64,000 nucleotides of DNA from the NCBI RefSeq assembly GCF_000225825.1, contig NZ_AGBX01000007.1:372001-436000 (forward strand), written 5' to 3'. The notes under the pieces were generated by a model that had not been told where the DNA came from, did no database searches, and worked only from the letters and a program-made list of their open reading frames with translations. A program made the translations under genes and the position numbers. Positions 9,701 to 18,756 of this stretch are shown here, piece after piece; position 1 is the first letter of the stretch, and each line of letters starts with the position of its first letter. The DNA is from Brachybacterium squillarum M-6-3 (GTDB lineage Bacteria > Actinomycetota > Actinomycetes > Actinomycetales > Dermabacteraceae).

Positions 9701-12052
9701 CTACCGGGGAGGTCCGACGGATCTCGCCTCGGGATCCGGGCCGGGGCCGAGCACGACGGTGCCGTCGCGGTCGGTGCGCAGCACGACCGATCCTTGTTGT
9801 TCGAGCATGCCGAGCAGCTCCGGCGTGGGGTGGCCGAAGGTGTTGTCCTGGCCGACGGTGACCAGGGCGGTGCGCGCATCCAGGGACTCGTAGAGCACGG
9901 GCTCCTGGAAACGGGAGCCGTGATGGGCGACCTTCACCACGTCAACGGGGCCGGGGTCGAGCTCGGCCAAAACGGCCTGCGCGGCGGGCTCGAGGTCGCC
10001 GAGGGCCACCAATCGGGTGCCGTCGGCCCAGGTGGCGGACAGAGTGATCGAGCAGTCGTTGGCGGCGTCCTGCTCGCCGGTGTCGGCATCGAGGCGCGCC
10101 GCCTGCTCGATGGCCGCGAGGTCGGGCGGCCACAGCACCTCCAGGTCCAGGCCATCCCCCGCCCAGGAGTCCCCGCGCAGCGCGGTCTCCGGCGCAGGCT
10201 CCGGGGCGGCCTGCGTCCCGGACTCGGGCAGCGGACACACCCACTGCGCGGCCGGGATCCGGGCACCGCGCAGGGCCTCGGCTCCGCCGGTGTGGTCGGC
10301 GTGCGGGTGGCTGAGGATCAGCAGGTCGATGCGGCGCACCTCCAGCAGGTCCAGGCAGCGGGTGAGCAGGGCCGGGTCCGGCCCGGTGTCCACCAGCACC
10401 GTCGGCGAGTCGGGGCCGCTCCCCCGCAGCACCATCGCATCGCCCTGGCCGACGGCACAGGCGGCGATCCGCCAGGAGTCGTCGGTGGCGCCCGGCAGCA
10501 ACCGCACCGCGGGCGGGGCGAGCAGGACGACCAGCAGCGCGGCCGTGGCCCAGCGGACGGGGCGGCGGTGGCGCAGGGCGAGGGCCACGGCCAGGGCGGC
10601 GAGGATCCCGGCGGCCGCGAGGGCACCGGTGGCCCCGGCCGGCACGGGCACCCGGGAGCCGGGGAGTGCGTCAGCGGTATGGGCGGTCAGCAGCACAACG
10701 TGGGCGCCTCCGGCCCCCATCTGGGCGAGTAGGGCCCCGGCAGCGGGCCAGACCAGGCCTGCCACGAGGGCGAGGATGCCGAGCACGGTGGTGGGGCCGA
10801 CCAGGGGCGCGACGGCCATATTCACGGCGACGGTCCACAGGGACACCTCGGGGGCCAGCAGGATCAGCACCGGCGTACAGACCAGTTGGGCCACCAGCGG
10901 CACCGCGAGCACGAGCGCGGCGGACACCGGGAGGCGCTGCCCGGTGGCCGCGTGGAGCACGCGGGCCAGCGGCGGCGCGGCCAGCAGGATCGCCCCGGTG
11001 GACAGGGCGGAGAGCAGGAAGCCCACGGAGGCGGCAGTGACCGGGTCGAGCACGGACCACAGGGCGACGGCGGCGGCGAGGCAGGCGACCGGGGAGGCAC
11101 GCACCCCGGCCAGGCGGGCCAGCAGCAGCGGCAGGGCCATGGTGGCGGCCCGCTGCACGCTGGGTTCGTCCCCGACCAGGGCGACGTAGGCGCCTGCGAG
11201 CACGATCGCGGCCAGCAGTCGCGGTCGGCGCCGCACCCCGAGCAGCAGCAGCGGCACCAGCACCGCCGCGATCACCAGGGCGATGTTGGCTCCCGAGACC
11301 GCTACCAGGTGCGAGATCCCGGCGCGGCGCATCGCCTGCTCGCTGTCCTCGCCGAGGCCGTGGGTGTCGCCGGTGGTCATGCCGCGCAGCAGGGCCGCCT
11401 CGTCGGCGGGCAGGGCGGCGGTGCGGTCGCGGAAACCGAGGCGGAGGCGCTGGCGGAGGTCCTGGGCGGCGCCGCCGGGGCCGTTCGTCGCCGCCGGTGC
11501 CACGGTGCGCGCCTGGAGCACCAGCAGCCCGTCGGCGTCGCGCAGGGTGCCGCGGACGATGACCACCTGGCCGTCGCCGACCCCGGAGAGTCCCTCGGCG
11601 CCGGCGTCCTCGGCGCGCAGCAGGACGGGCACGGCGGCGGGCAGCACGGTCTGCTCTGCGCCGAGCTCCGCGGGACCGCGCAGGGTGCGGGCGCGAGCCT
11701 GCAGCCCGGTGCGGGCCCAGGCAGGGCCGCTGCTCGGCGCCTCCGGCTCGGAGGCCAGCCGCACGGCCAGCTCCACCGTGCTGCCGGAGGCGCCCGCCAG
11801 CGCGTCCCGTGCCGCCTCCTGACGGTGCAACGCGGGCATCAGCAGCGACGCGGCGAGCAGCACCAGGGCGAGATGCGCGGTGAGGGGACCCCGCCAGGTC
11901 GTGCCCGCGCCGGTGAGCAGGGCGGTCAGCACTCCGACGAGCAGCAGCACGCCGGCCGCCAGGGCGGCGCCGGTCCCGGCGAGCGTCCCGAGGATCGCCA
12001 GCGCCCAGATCACGAGGGCGGCGGGAACGAGGCGGAGCTCGGCGCTTCCCAT
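9701..12052 (-). CDS. comEC: ComEC/Rec2 DNA-uptake channel
   Basis: This 783-residue membrane protein has several transmembrane helices at the N terminus, the competence-family core with GDTHGLGED and SGANIALV, and a C-terminal metallo-beta-lactamase-like domain carrying HPHADHTGG near residue 580. ComEC carries single-stranded DNA across the membrane in transformation, and the C-terminal domain is a likely nuclease. Its ATG overlaps the comEA stop codon by one base (TGATG), so the two are translationally coupled. The rest of the transformation machinery is not in this window, so competence itself is not shown. Confidence 0.94.
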   Translation of the reverse strand: MGSAELRLVPAALVIWALAILGTLAGTGAALAAGVLLLVGVLTALLTGAGTTWRGPLTAHLALVLLAASLLMPALHRQEAARDALAGASGSTVELAVRLASEPEAPSSGPAWARTGLQARARTLRGPAELGAEQTVLPAAVPVLLRAEDAGAEGLSGVGDGQVVIVRGTLRDADGLLVLQARTVAPAATNGPGGAAQDLRQRLRLGFRDRTAALPADEAALLRGMTTGDTHGLGEDSEQAMRRAGISHLVAVSGANIALVIAAVLVPLLLLGVRRRPRLLAAIVLAGAYVALVGDEPSVQRAATMALPLLLARLAGVRASPVACLAAAVALWSVLDPVTAASVGFLLSALSTGAILLAAPPLARVLHAATGQRLPVSAALVLAVPLVAQLVCTPVLILLAPEVSLWTVAVNMAVAPLVGPTTVLGILALVAGLVWPAAGALLAQMGAGGAHVVLLTAHTADALPGSRVPVPAGATGALAAAGILAALAVALALRHRRPVRWATAALLVVLLAPPAVRLLPGATDDSWRIAACAVGQGDAMVLRGSGPDSPTVLVDTGPDPALLTRCLDLLEVRRIDLLILSHPHADHTGGAEALRGARIPAAQWVCPLPESGTQAAPEPAPETALRGDSWAGDGLDLEVLWPPDLAAIEQAARLDADTGEQDAANDCSITLSATWADGTRLVALGDLEPAAQAVLAELDPGPVDVVKVAHHGSRFQEPVLYESLDARTALVTVGQDNTFGHPTPELLGMLEQQGSVVLRTDRDGTVVLGPGPDPEARSVGPPR

Positions 12053-12915
12053 CACACGGTCGCCATCGGTCGGATCTCCTCGAGGGTGACGGGGCCGATG
12101 CCGGGCACCTCCTCGAGCTCGTCGACGCTGGTGAAGGGGCCGTTCGCATCCCGGTACTCGATGATGCGGGCGGCGATGGCGGGCCCCACCCCGGGCAGCT
12201 CCTCCAATGCGGCGGCGTCGGCGGTGTTCAGGTCGATCAGGCCGGAGCCGCCGGCCCCGGCTGAGCCCGTCGCATCGTCCGTGGTGCCCTGTCCGGCGTC
12301 GCCGTCCTCGGCGGGCGCGCTCGCGACGGCCGGGGGTTCCTCCCCCGGCAGGGGCACGTGGATCTGCTCGCCGTCCACCAGGGTGCGGGCCAGGTTGACG
12401 GAGTCCAGCTCGGCGTCCTCGGTGGGGCCGCCAGCGGCCTGCACCGCGGCGTCCACCCGGCTGCCGGCGGGCAGGGTCACCACCCCTGGCTCGGCGACGG
12501 CCCCGGAGACGTGCACGACGACATCCCCGCTCTTCGCGTCGTCGGCGTCGTCGCCCTGCCCGGACGTGCCGCCCTCCGCGGAGGCAGTGCCGTCCGCCGC
12601 TGGGCTCGTGGCGCCCTCCGTTCCGGAGGCGGCAGCCGCCTCCGTGGGGTCGGCTGCGGCCGGGGCCGTCGTCTCGATCGCGGTCGGCACGGCGGTCCCC
12701 TGCCCCGACAGGTGCACGGCGCCGAGGCCGATCAGCACCAGCACCGCGATGCCCAGCAGCGAGGGCAGGGACGGGGCAGGGAGACGTCGCCGGGCGCCCC
12801 CCGGCGAGCCCGACGACGCCTCCCCCGGGGAACGGGCACCCGCAGGCCGCGCGGCGTCCCCACGCCGATGCCGGCCGGCTCGGGCGCCACCTCGGCGCCG
12901 ATGTCCCGTTCCCAT
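12052..12915 (-). CDS. comEA: ComEA-type helix-hairpin-helix DNA-binding protein
   Basis: A 287-residue protein with a basic N-terminal tail, one transmembrane segment (about 52-69), a long Ala/Thr/Gly/Asp-rich linker, an SLBB-type domain (VVHVSGAVAEPGVV near 133-146) and a C-terminal pair of HhH motifs (DLNTADAAALEELPGVG and VDELEEVPGIGPV). In competent bacteria ComEA holds incoming DNA at the outer face of the membrane and passes it to ComEC, which is the next gene. The 115 bases between it and the VKOR gene hold nothing I recognise. Confidence 0.92.
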   Translation of the reverse strand: MGTGHRRRGGARAGRHRRGDAARPAGARSPGEASSGSPGGARRRLPAPSLPSLLGIAVLVLIGLGAVHLSGQGTAVPTAIETTAPAAADPTEAAAASGTEGATSPAADGTASAEGGTSGQGDDADDAKSGDVVVHVSGAVAEPGVVTLPAGSRVDAAVQAAGGPTEDAELDSVNLARTLVDGEQIHVPLPGEEPPAVASAPAEDGDAGQGTTDDATGSAGAGGSGLIDLNTADAAALEELPGVGPAIAARIIEYRDANGPFTSVDELEEVPGIGPVTLEEIRPMATV

Positions 12916-13030
12916 GCCGGAACGCTAGGCGCGCGCCCTCACCGCCCACCCGTGGGGGCAACCGGCTGGGGATGCCCGCGCGGTGGGGAGGAACCGCGCT
13001 GCCCCAGGCCCTCCCGTCAGCGGCGGCGGC

Positions 13031-13735
13031 TCAGAAGCCGAGCACCGCCAGCCACTGCGCCCAGAAGGCGAGCACGATGACCACCACGACCAGCAGGTAC
13101 CAGGCCAGGGTCAGCAGCACCCAGTGCCGCAGCAGCCCGGCCAGCGTCGCGGGCAGGGGCAGGTCGCCGTCCTCGAGGGTGTGGGCGAGGGTCGCGAAGA
13201 ACATCGGGGCGGTGCAGACCCAGACCACCATGCACCAGGGGCACAGCGCGCCGATCACGAAGATCGCCGAGAAGGCCAGGAAGTGGATGAAACCGAACGC
13301 GAAGGTCATCCCGCCCAGGCGCGCCCAGCGCATCCACGTGGGCAGGCGCACGCCGGAGAGCATCAGCGCACCGAGCACGCCCATGATCGCGAAGCCGGCC
13401 AGACCGATCGCCATGTTCGGGATACCGAAGGCAGAGGCCTGCCAGGTCATCATCACGCTGCCACAGGAGATGAAGGGGTTGACGTCGCAGGCGAGGCTCG
13501 CCCCCGGGTTCTGCAGCAGGTACAGCTTGTCGATCAGCAGGGTGAGGGCCGCGATCCAGGCGACGGCGCCGCCGATCAGCAGCACGGCCCCGGTGCGCCG
13601 CAGCCCGGCGCGGGAGCGCCCCGCCCGTTCGGCGGCCAGCTCGGCGTCGATCTCGGCGCGCAGCGCGGCCTCGTCCTGCAGGCCCTCGCCCTGGACGGAC
13701 GGATCGGGGGTGGTCTGGGATGGTCCGGGGGTCAT
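13031..13735 (-). CDS. Vitamin K epoxide reductase (VKOR) family membrane protein
   Basis: A 234-residue polytopic membrane protein with all four VKOR cysteines: C83 and C91 (ACDVNPFISCGSVM), and the CxxC pair C165/C168 (ALCPWCMVVW). Bacterial VKORs reoxidise DsbA-like proteins using quinone, so it probably supports disulfide formation outside the membrane. The first 45 residues are charged and cytoplasmic. The ATG lies 14 bases after oleD on the same strand, so it may be read with the ole genes. Nothing known links VKOR to olefin synthesis, so this may be only positional. Confidence 0.88.
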   Translation of the reverse strand: MTPGPSQTTPDPSVQGEGLQDEAALRAEIDAELAAERAGRSRAGLRRTGAVLLIGGAVAWIAALTLLIDKLYLLQNPGASLACDVNPFISCGSVMMTWQASAFGIPNMAIGLAGFAIMGVLGALMLSGVRLPTWMRWARLGGMTFAFGFIHFLAFSAIFVIGALCPWCMVVWVCTAPMFFATLAHTLEDGDLPLPATLAGLLRHWVLLTLAWYLLVVVVIVLAFWAQWLAVLGF

Positions 13736-13749
13736 GGTGCTCTCCTCGT

Positions 13750-14745
13750 TCAGGATCCCAGCGGGTGCTCGCGGTACCAGGCGGCGAGCCGCTCGAAGCC
13801 CTCGTCCAGGCTGACGGTCGGCTCCCACTGCAGGCGCTCGCGGGTGCGGCGCTGGTCGAACCAGTGGGCGGTGGACATCTGCTCGGCCAGGAACTCCGTC
13901 ATGGGCGGCTCGTCGTGGCCGGGGCGGGCCTCCCAGAGGCGCTCCACCACGCGGCCGGCCAGGCGCGCCACGGAGCCGGGGATGCGCAGGCGCGGCCCCG
14001 GCACCCCGGCGGCCTCGCAGAAGCCGGTGAAGACGTCGCGCACGGTGCGGGGCTCGCCGTTGGTGACCACGAAGCTCTCCCCGTGGACGTCCTCGATGCG
14101 GTCCAGGGCCGCGACGATCGCCCCGGCGGCGTTGTCGACGTAAGTGGTGTCGATCAGCGCCATGCCGTCGTCCAGCAGCGGCAGGCGTCCGGTGGAGGCG
14201 CGCTCGACGATGCGTCCCACCAGCTGGGTGTCCCCCGGGCCCCACACCACGTGCGGGCGGATCGAGGTGACCAGCAGGCCGTCGTGCCCGTCGGCTGACA
14301 TCGCGGTCAGCTCGGCGGCGGCCTTGGTGCGGGCGTAGGGGCCGCGGGCCCGCTCGGGGTCCGCGGGGGTGGCGTCGAGGCCGACGATGGCGCTGCCCAG
14401 GTGCGCGACGGAGGGCGAGGAGACGTTGACCAGGTGGCCGCCGCCCTGGGCGCGCAGCGCGGCCAGCACGTTCTCGGTGCCGCCGATGTTGATCGCGCGG
14501 TACTCCTCCTCCGGGCCGGAAATCGAGACCTTCGCGGCCAGGTGCACGATCGCGTCCCGGCCCTCGGCGGCGCGGGCCACCGCCGCGGGGTCGGTGAGGG
14601 AGCCCAGACGGTCCTCGACGCCGGGGATCCCGGCGGGGCGGCGCTGGAAGGCGGCCACCTGATCGCCGCGGTCGCGCAGCAGCTCGGCGACGGCGCCGCC
14701 GAGCATCCCCGAGGCGCCGGTGACCAGCACCCGGCGCGGGCTCAC
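13750..14745 (-). CDS. oleD: OleD, NADPH-dependent 2-alkyl-3-ketoalkanoate reductase
   Basis: A 331-residue extended short-chain dehydrogenase. The Rossmann motif TGASGMLG is at residues 9-16 and the catalytic pair Y137/K141 is in YARTK. In the ole pathway OleD reduces the beta-keto acid made by OleA to a beta-hydroxy acid. The GTG at 14745 overlaps the OleBC stop (GTGA), showing tight coupling. Much of the longer open frame upstream is a shadow of oleBC. Confidence 0.86.
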   Translation of the reverse strand: MSPRRVLVTGASGMLGGAVAELLRDRGDQVAAFQRRPAGIPGVEDRLGSLTDPAAVARAAEGRDAIVHLAAKVSISGPEEEYRAINIGGTENVLAALRAQGGGHLVNVSSPSVAHLGSAIVGLDATPADPERARGPYARTKAAAELTAMSADGHDGLLVTSIRPHVVWGPGDTQLVGRIVERASTGRLPLLDDGMALIDTTYVDNAAGAIVAALDRIEDVHGESFVVTNGEPRTVRDVFTGFCEAAGVPGPRLRIPGSVARLAGRVVERLWEARPGHDEPPMTEFLAEQMSTAHWFDQRRTRERLQWEPTVSLDEGFERLAAWYREHPLGS

Positions 14746-17420
14746 AGGGCCTCCGCCCGCTCGCCGCGCAGGGTCTGCTCGCTCCAGCGGGACAGGGCCG
14801 CCCGGTCGATCTTCGAGTTGTGGCGGATGTCGGTGGGCAGGGTGCGGGTGGTGAACACGGCCACCACGGGCGCGCCGGTGGCCTCGCCGACGGCGCGACG
14901 CACGGCCTGGAACAGGGACGGCTCGGCAGGGCGCGGCTTCCCGGGCTTCCCGGCCCGGTAGCCCTCGGTGGTCTCCAGGACCACGACCACCTGCTGAGTG
15001 CCGCGGGGGCCGACGGCCGCGGCGCCGGCGCGGCGCACGGTGGGCACCGACTCGGCGGCGTCCTCGATCCGCACCGGGGTGAACAGGCCCTCGGCGGTGG
15101 CGAGCACGTGCGCGGCGCGGCCCTCCACCCAGAGGCGCCCGGCCGCGTCGAGGTGGCCCACGTCGCCGGTGGCATGCCAGCCGGGGAAGCGCATCGAGGT
15201 GTGGGTGGTGCCCCACAGCATCAGGTAGCGGTCGCGGACGTGCGGGGCGCGCACCAGGATCTCGCCGGTGACGTCCGCAGCGGTGGAGATCTCCCCGGTG
15301 GTGGCTCCGTCTGCGTCCATCACCGCGATGGCCAGCTCGACGCGGGGCACGGGGGTGCCGACGCAGACGCCGGATCCCTCCCCGGCCTCCTCGATGCCGG
15401 CCAGGTCGATCGCGGTGACGGCCAGGCACTCGGTCATGCCGTAGGGCGTCAGCGCGCGGGCGGCGGGCATCAGCCCGGCCAGCTCCCGCAGCAGGTGCGG
15501 GGCGATGGGCGCGCCGGCGGAGAAGAAGCTCGGCACCCGCGCCAGGGCCGCGCGGCCGCGATCGTCCAGCGTCTCGGCGGTGTCCAGGATGTTGCGCAGC
15601 GCCGCGGGGGCGGTGAACACGGCGGGCGCGCCGAGGGCGTCGACCGCCGCGGCGAGGGCGCTCGCGGTGAGCTCCCCGGGGCGGGTGACGTCCATGTCGG
15701 GCACCACCGTGGGGGCACCCAGGGCGGGCCCGAGCAGCGCGAAGGGCGCGAAGCCGGCCACCAGGCCGCGCTCCGGGTCCAGCTGCAGGGTGTCGCCGAC
15801 GGCCGCGAACATCGCGCCCATCTGGGCGTGGGTGTAGACGGCGCCCTTGGCCGGGCCGGTGGAGCCGGAGGTGAACAGCACGGCGGCATCGTCGCCGGGC
15901 TCCGGCCAGGCGGCGTCCAGCGGGGCGCCGAGGTCGCGCATGTGGGCGCCGGAGGCGGCGAGCTGGGCGATGGAGGTCTCCACGCCGAGCACGGTGCGGT
16001 CCACGGTGGGCAGCTGCTCGACACTGATCCGGCGGCCGGGCCAGCCCAGCGCGCGGGCACCGGTAAGGGCCTTGGGGATGCCGATGATCCAGTCGGGATG
16101 GGAGCCGACGACGGCGCGGGTGAGGCCGTCGGTGCCCAGGCCCGCGTCGGCGATCACGGCGACCGCGCCGATGCGCAGGCAGGCGTACAGTACGCCGGTG
16201 AGGTCGGCACCGGGGGTGATGAGCACGCTGACCCGGTCGCCGGGTCGCACGCCGTGGGCGAGCATGCCGCTGGCGATGTCCTCCACCCGGCGGTGCAGCA
16301 GCGACCAGGTGATCTCGCGGCCGGGGGCGTCCTCGGAGCCGATCTCGACGACGGCGGGGCCGTGGACGTGGCCGGGGTCGGCGGCGAGGCGGGCGATGGC
16401 CGCGCCGACGGCGCCGCCGGGGGCCTGCTCGGCATGGGCGGAGACGGGGCGGGCGTCGCGCTCGGCGCGCGGGGCGCCGTGCTCGTCGAAGGGCTCCGCG
16501 AGCCAGGCGGCGAGGGTGCCGGCCACGTCGGCGTCCTCCCACACCAGGTGGGAGGTGCCCTCGAAGCGGTGCACGGCGGCGTGCGGCACCCGGGCAATGA
16601 GGTCGCGCAGGTAGCGGTCGGAGAAGGTGATGTCCCGCGGGCCCCAGGCGAAGAAGGTGGGCACGTCCAGCTCCTTGATGCCCTCGGCGAGGCGCTCCAG
16701 GGTGGGGCGGGAGGGGTGGCCGGCGGTGTCGGGGATGTCGGCGACGAAGTCCTCGATGCCGCGGCGGCGGGCGCGGCCCCGGTAGGGGGCGAGGTAGGCG
16801 TCCTGCACCTCGCGCGGCAGCGGCGGCTGCGAGAGCGAGAGGGTGGTGCGCAGGAACGCGTCGGTGAGGGAGGTCGTGGCCGGCAGCACCGCGGGGGCGG
16901 TGGCCAGGCGCAGCGCGGCCGGCAGCTGCTCGCCGAGCTCCTGGTGGATCCCGGTGTTGGTCAGCACCATCCCCGCGACGTCGTGGCGGTTGTCCAGCGC
17001 CCAGCCCACCGAGACGATGCCGCCCCAGTCGTGGCCGATGGTGACGACGGGACCGCGCAGGGAGAGGGCGTCGGTCAGCAGGGAGAGGTCGGTGATGCGG
17101 TCCTGCAGGTGGCGGACGGTGCCGGTGCGCTCGGACCAGCCCATCTCCAGCTGGTCCACGGCGATCAGCCGCCAGGGCAGGTCCTCCCGCACCAGGGAGC
17201 GGAACAGGAAGGAGAAGGTGGGGTTGCCGTGCACCGCCAGCAGGGTGCCGCGCGGGGTGATGCCGCGCTCGGCCAGCCAGGGGCCGGAGTCCAGCAGGTG
17301 CCAGCGGCGCTCGACGCCCGTGTGGTCGCGGACGTGCTCGATGCGGTGCAGCTGATCGGGGACGCCGGGCTGGGACGGGACCTCGGCGACGTCGCGCACG
17401 TGACGGGTCATGCCGGGCAT
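14742..17420 (-). CDS. oleBC: OleBC fusion: beta-lactone decarboxylase plus beta-lactone synthetase
   Basis: An 892-residue two-domain protein. The N-terminal 300 residues are an alpha/beta hydrolase of the OleB type, with nucleophile D131 in GHDWGG and a candidate histidine in GTSHLVWED. The rest is an OleC-type adenylating enzyme with LFTSGSTGPAKG near 514-525 and TPYGMTE. OleC closes a beta-hydroxy acid to a beta-lactone, and OleB removes CO2 to leave a cis-olefin. Fusion of B and C is known from Micrococcus-like actinobacteria. The ATG at 17420 shares a base with the oleA stop (TGATG). An in-frame ATG at 17426, with GGAGG 4 bases before it, is an equal alternative. The first part of the raw frame is an oleA shadow. 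Confidence 0.88.
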   Translation of the reverse strand: MPGMTRHVRDVAEVPSQPGVPDQLHRIEHVRDHTGVERRWHLLDSGPWLAERGITPRGTLLAVHGNPTFSFLFRSLVREDLPWRLIAVDQLEMGWSERTGTVRHLQDRITDLSLLTDALSLRGPVVTIGHDWGGIVSVGWALDNRHDVAGMVLTNTGIHQELGEQLPAALRLATAPAVLPATTSLTDAFLRTTLSLSQPPLPREVQDAYLAPYRGRARRRGIEDFVADIPDTAGHPSRPTLERLAEGIKELDVPTFFAWGPRDITFSDRYLRDLIARVPHAAVHRFEGTSHLVWEDADVAGTLAAWLAEPFDEHGAPRAERDARPVSAHAEQAPGGAVGAAIARLAADPGHVHGPAVVEIGSEDAPGREITWSLLHRRVEDIASGMLAHGVRPGDRVSVLITPGADLTGVLYACLRIGAVAVIADAGLGTDGLTRAVVGSHPDWIIGIPKALTGARALGWPGRRISVEQLPTVDRTVLGVETSIAQLAASGAHMRDLGAPLDAAWPEPGDDAAVLFTSGSTGPAKGAVYTHAQMGAMFAAVGDTLQLDPERGLVAGFAPFALLGPALGAPTVVPDMDVTRPGELTASALAAAVDALGAPAVFTAPAALRNILDTAETLDDRGRAALARVPSFFSAGAPIAPHLLRELAGLMPAARALTPYGMTECLAVTAIDLAGIEEAGEGSGVCVGTPVPRVELAIAVMDADGATTGEISTAADVTGEILVRAPHVRDRYLMLWGTTHTSMRFPGWHATGDVGHLDAAGRLWVEGRAAHVLATAEGLFTPVRIEDAAESVPTVRRAGAAAVGPRGTQQVVVVLETTEGYRAGKPGKPRPAEPSLFQAVRRAVGEATGAPVVAVFTTRTLPTDIRHNSKIDRAALSRWSEQTLRGERAEAL

Positions 17421-18445
17421 CACCATTCCACCTCCATGAAGGCGGTGTTCAGGCCGGAGCCGACGCCGAGCAGCAGCACCCGCTCCCCGCGCTGGATGTT
17501 CTGCTGATGGTTCGCCAGGGTCATCGGCACGGCCTCGGCGGCGATGTTGCCCCAGTCGGGGAAGGTCACGGGGATGCGGTCCATGCCCACCCCGGTGATG
17601 GTGGAGAAGTTGCGGGTGTAGACCATCGAGACCTGGTGCGGGATCACGTGCTCGATGCTGCGGAAGTCGTGGCCCTGCTCGTTGGCGTCGCGCCAGGTGT
17701 CCATGATCAGGTCGATGCCGTTCTCCAGCAGGCCCGCCGAGTCGGTGCGCATGTCGTCCATGTCGCCGATGCACAGCTCGTGGTGCTGGGTGCCGGCGCG
17801 GCCCTGGGTGAGCTTGAGGCGGTGGCCCTCGGGGTGCTTGTCGGTGGGGCCGAGCACGGCGGCGGCGGCGCCGGAGCCGAGGGTGAGGGAGGCGAACTGG
17901 TTGTTGAAGTCGTCCCGGGTGGAGGTCTTGGAGTTCAGCCGGTCGATGGTGCCGTGCTGCACCTCCTCGACGTCCTCGGCGCCGACCACCAGCGCGTACT
18001 GCACCTGGCCGGAGTCGATCATCCCGGCGGCCATGGTCATCGCGTTGACGAAGCCGAGGCAGGCGTTGGTGATGTCGAAGTTCATGGCGCTCGGGGGCAG
18101 GCCGAGCGAGTGGTGCACGGTGGAGGCCACGGCGGGCTCGAGGTGCTGGCGTGAGACGGAGGCGTTGATGATGAGGCCCACCTGGTCGCGCATGATCCCG
18201 GCCTTGGCCATGGCGCGCTCGGCGGCGAGCACGATGCCCTGCTTCCATCCGTTCTCGGTGTCCTTCCACCAGCGGCGCTCGTAGACGCCGGCCACGCGCT
18301 GCAGCACGCCCTTGGGCAGGCGGAGGCGCTTGCGGGCCGGGGCGAGCATCTCGTCGATCTCGTCGGAGGTGACCCGCACCTGCGGCAGGGTCATCTCGAC
18401 CGCCAGCAGGGACGTGTTCTGGTGGACGAAGGCGGTGTTCCCCAT
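17420..18445 (-). CDS. oleA: OleA, thiolase-fold acyl-CoA condensing enzyme
   Basis: A 341-residue KAS III-like enzyme that joins two fatty acyl-CoAs head to head. The active-site cysteine is C129 (TNACLGF), with H270 (HVIPHQ) and N300 (DWGNIA). E103 (RQHLEPAVAS) matches the glutamate that sets OleA apart from FabH. The ATG at 18445 is the natural start; the open frame continues upstream as a shadow. With OleBC and OleD it forms a complete pathway to long-chain internal olefins (about C27-C31 in relatives), made at the membrane. Confidence 0.92.
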   Translation of the reverse strand: MGNTAFVHQNTSLLAVEMTLPQVRVTSDEIDEMLAPARKRLRLPKGVLQRVAGVYERRWWKDTENGWKQGIVLAAERAMAKAGIMRDQVGLIINASVSRQHLEPAVASTVHHSLGLPPSAMNFDITNACLGFVNAMTMAAGMIDSGQVQYALVVGAEDVEEVQHGTIDRLNSKTSTRDDFNNQFASLTLGSGAAAAVLGPTDKHPEGHRLKLTQGRAGTQHHELCIGDMDDMRTDSAGLLENGIDLIMDTWRDANEQGHDFRSIEHVIPHQVSMVYTRNFSTITGVGMDRIPVTFPDWGNIAAEAVPMTLANHQQNIQRGERVLLLGVGSGLNTAFMEVEW

Positions 18446-18756
18446 CTGCGTGCGTGACCTCGTTCGTTCCTCGTCGATGTGATCCGGTGGATCCGGGTGG
18501 TGGGCGGCCCCTCGCCGTCCGTGCCGGGGCGCGGGAACGGGGTCGGGCGCTCGCCGGCGTCGATCATTGTCCCACCGGGCCCTGGACGCCCGCCGAAGGG
18601 GTGTCCGATCCCACGTCGCCCCGGTCCGCGCCGCCGGCTCCGCCGATCGTGTCCACGAGATGGAGTGTGAGAGGCACTGCCCGCGTATATGCGGGGCACT
18701 GTCGCTCTGACTCCATCCGACGGCCAGGCCCGAGCCGGAGCGGGGTGGCGGGTGAC
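18446..18756 (-). promoter_or_regulatory. Upstream region of the ole operon
   Basis: This 311-base gap has no supported gene and should contain the oleA promoter. At 18675-18701 two copies of GCACTG flank a short CCCGC/GCGGG stem around GTATAT, the only AT-rich spot. On the minus strand it reads GCATATACG, a possible -10. The assignment is weak. Confidence 0.3.

Noticed and set aside
18675-18701. Terminator upstream of oleA
   Set aside because: The stem is only 5 bp with flanking direct repeats; it fits a promoter-region feature better and remains unassigned.
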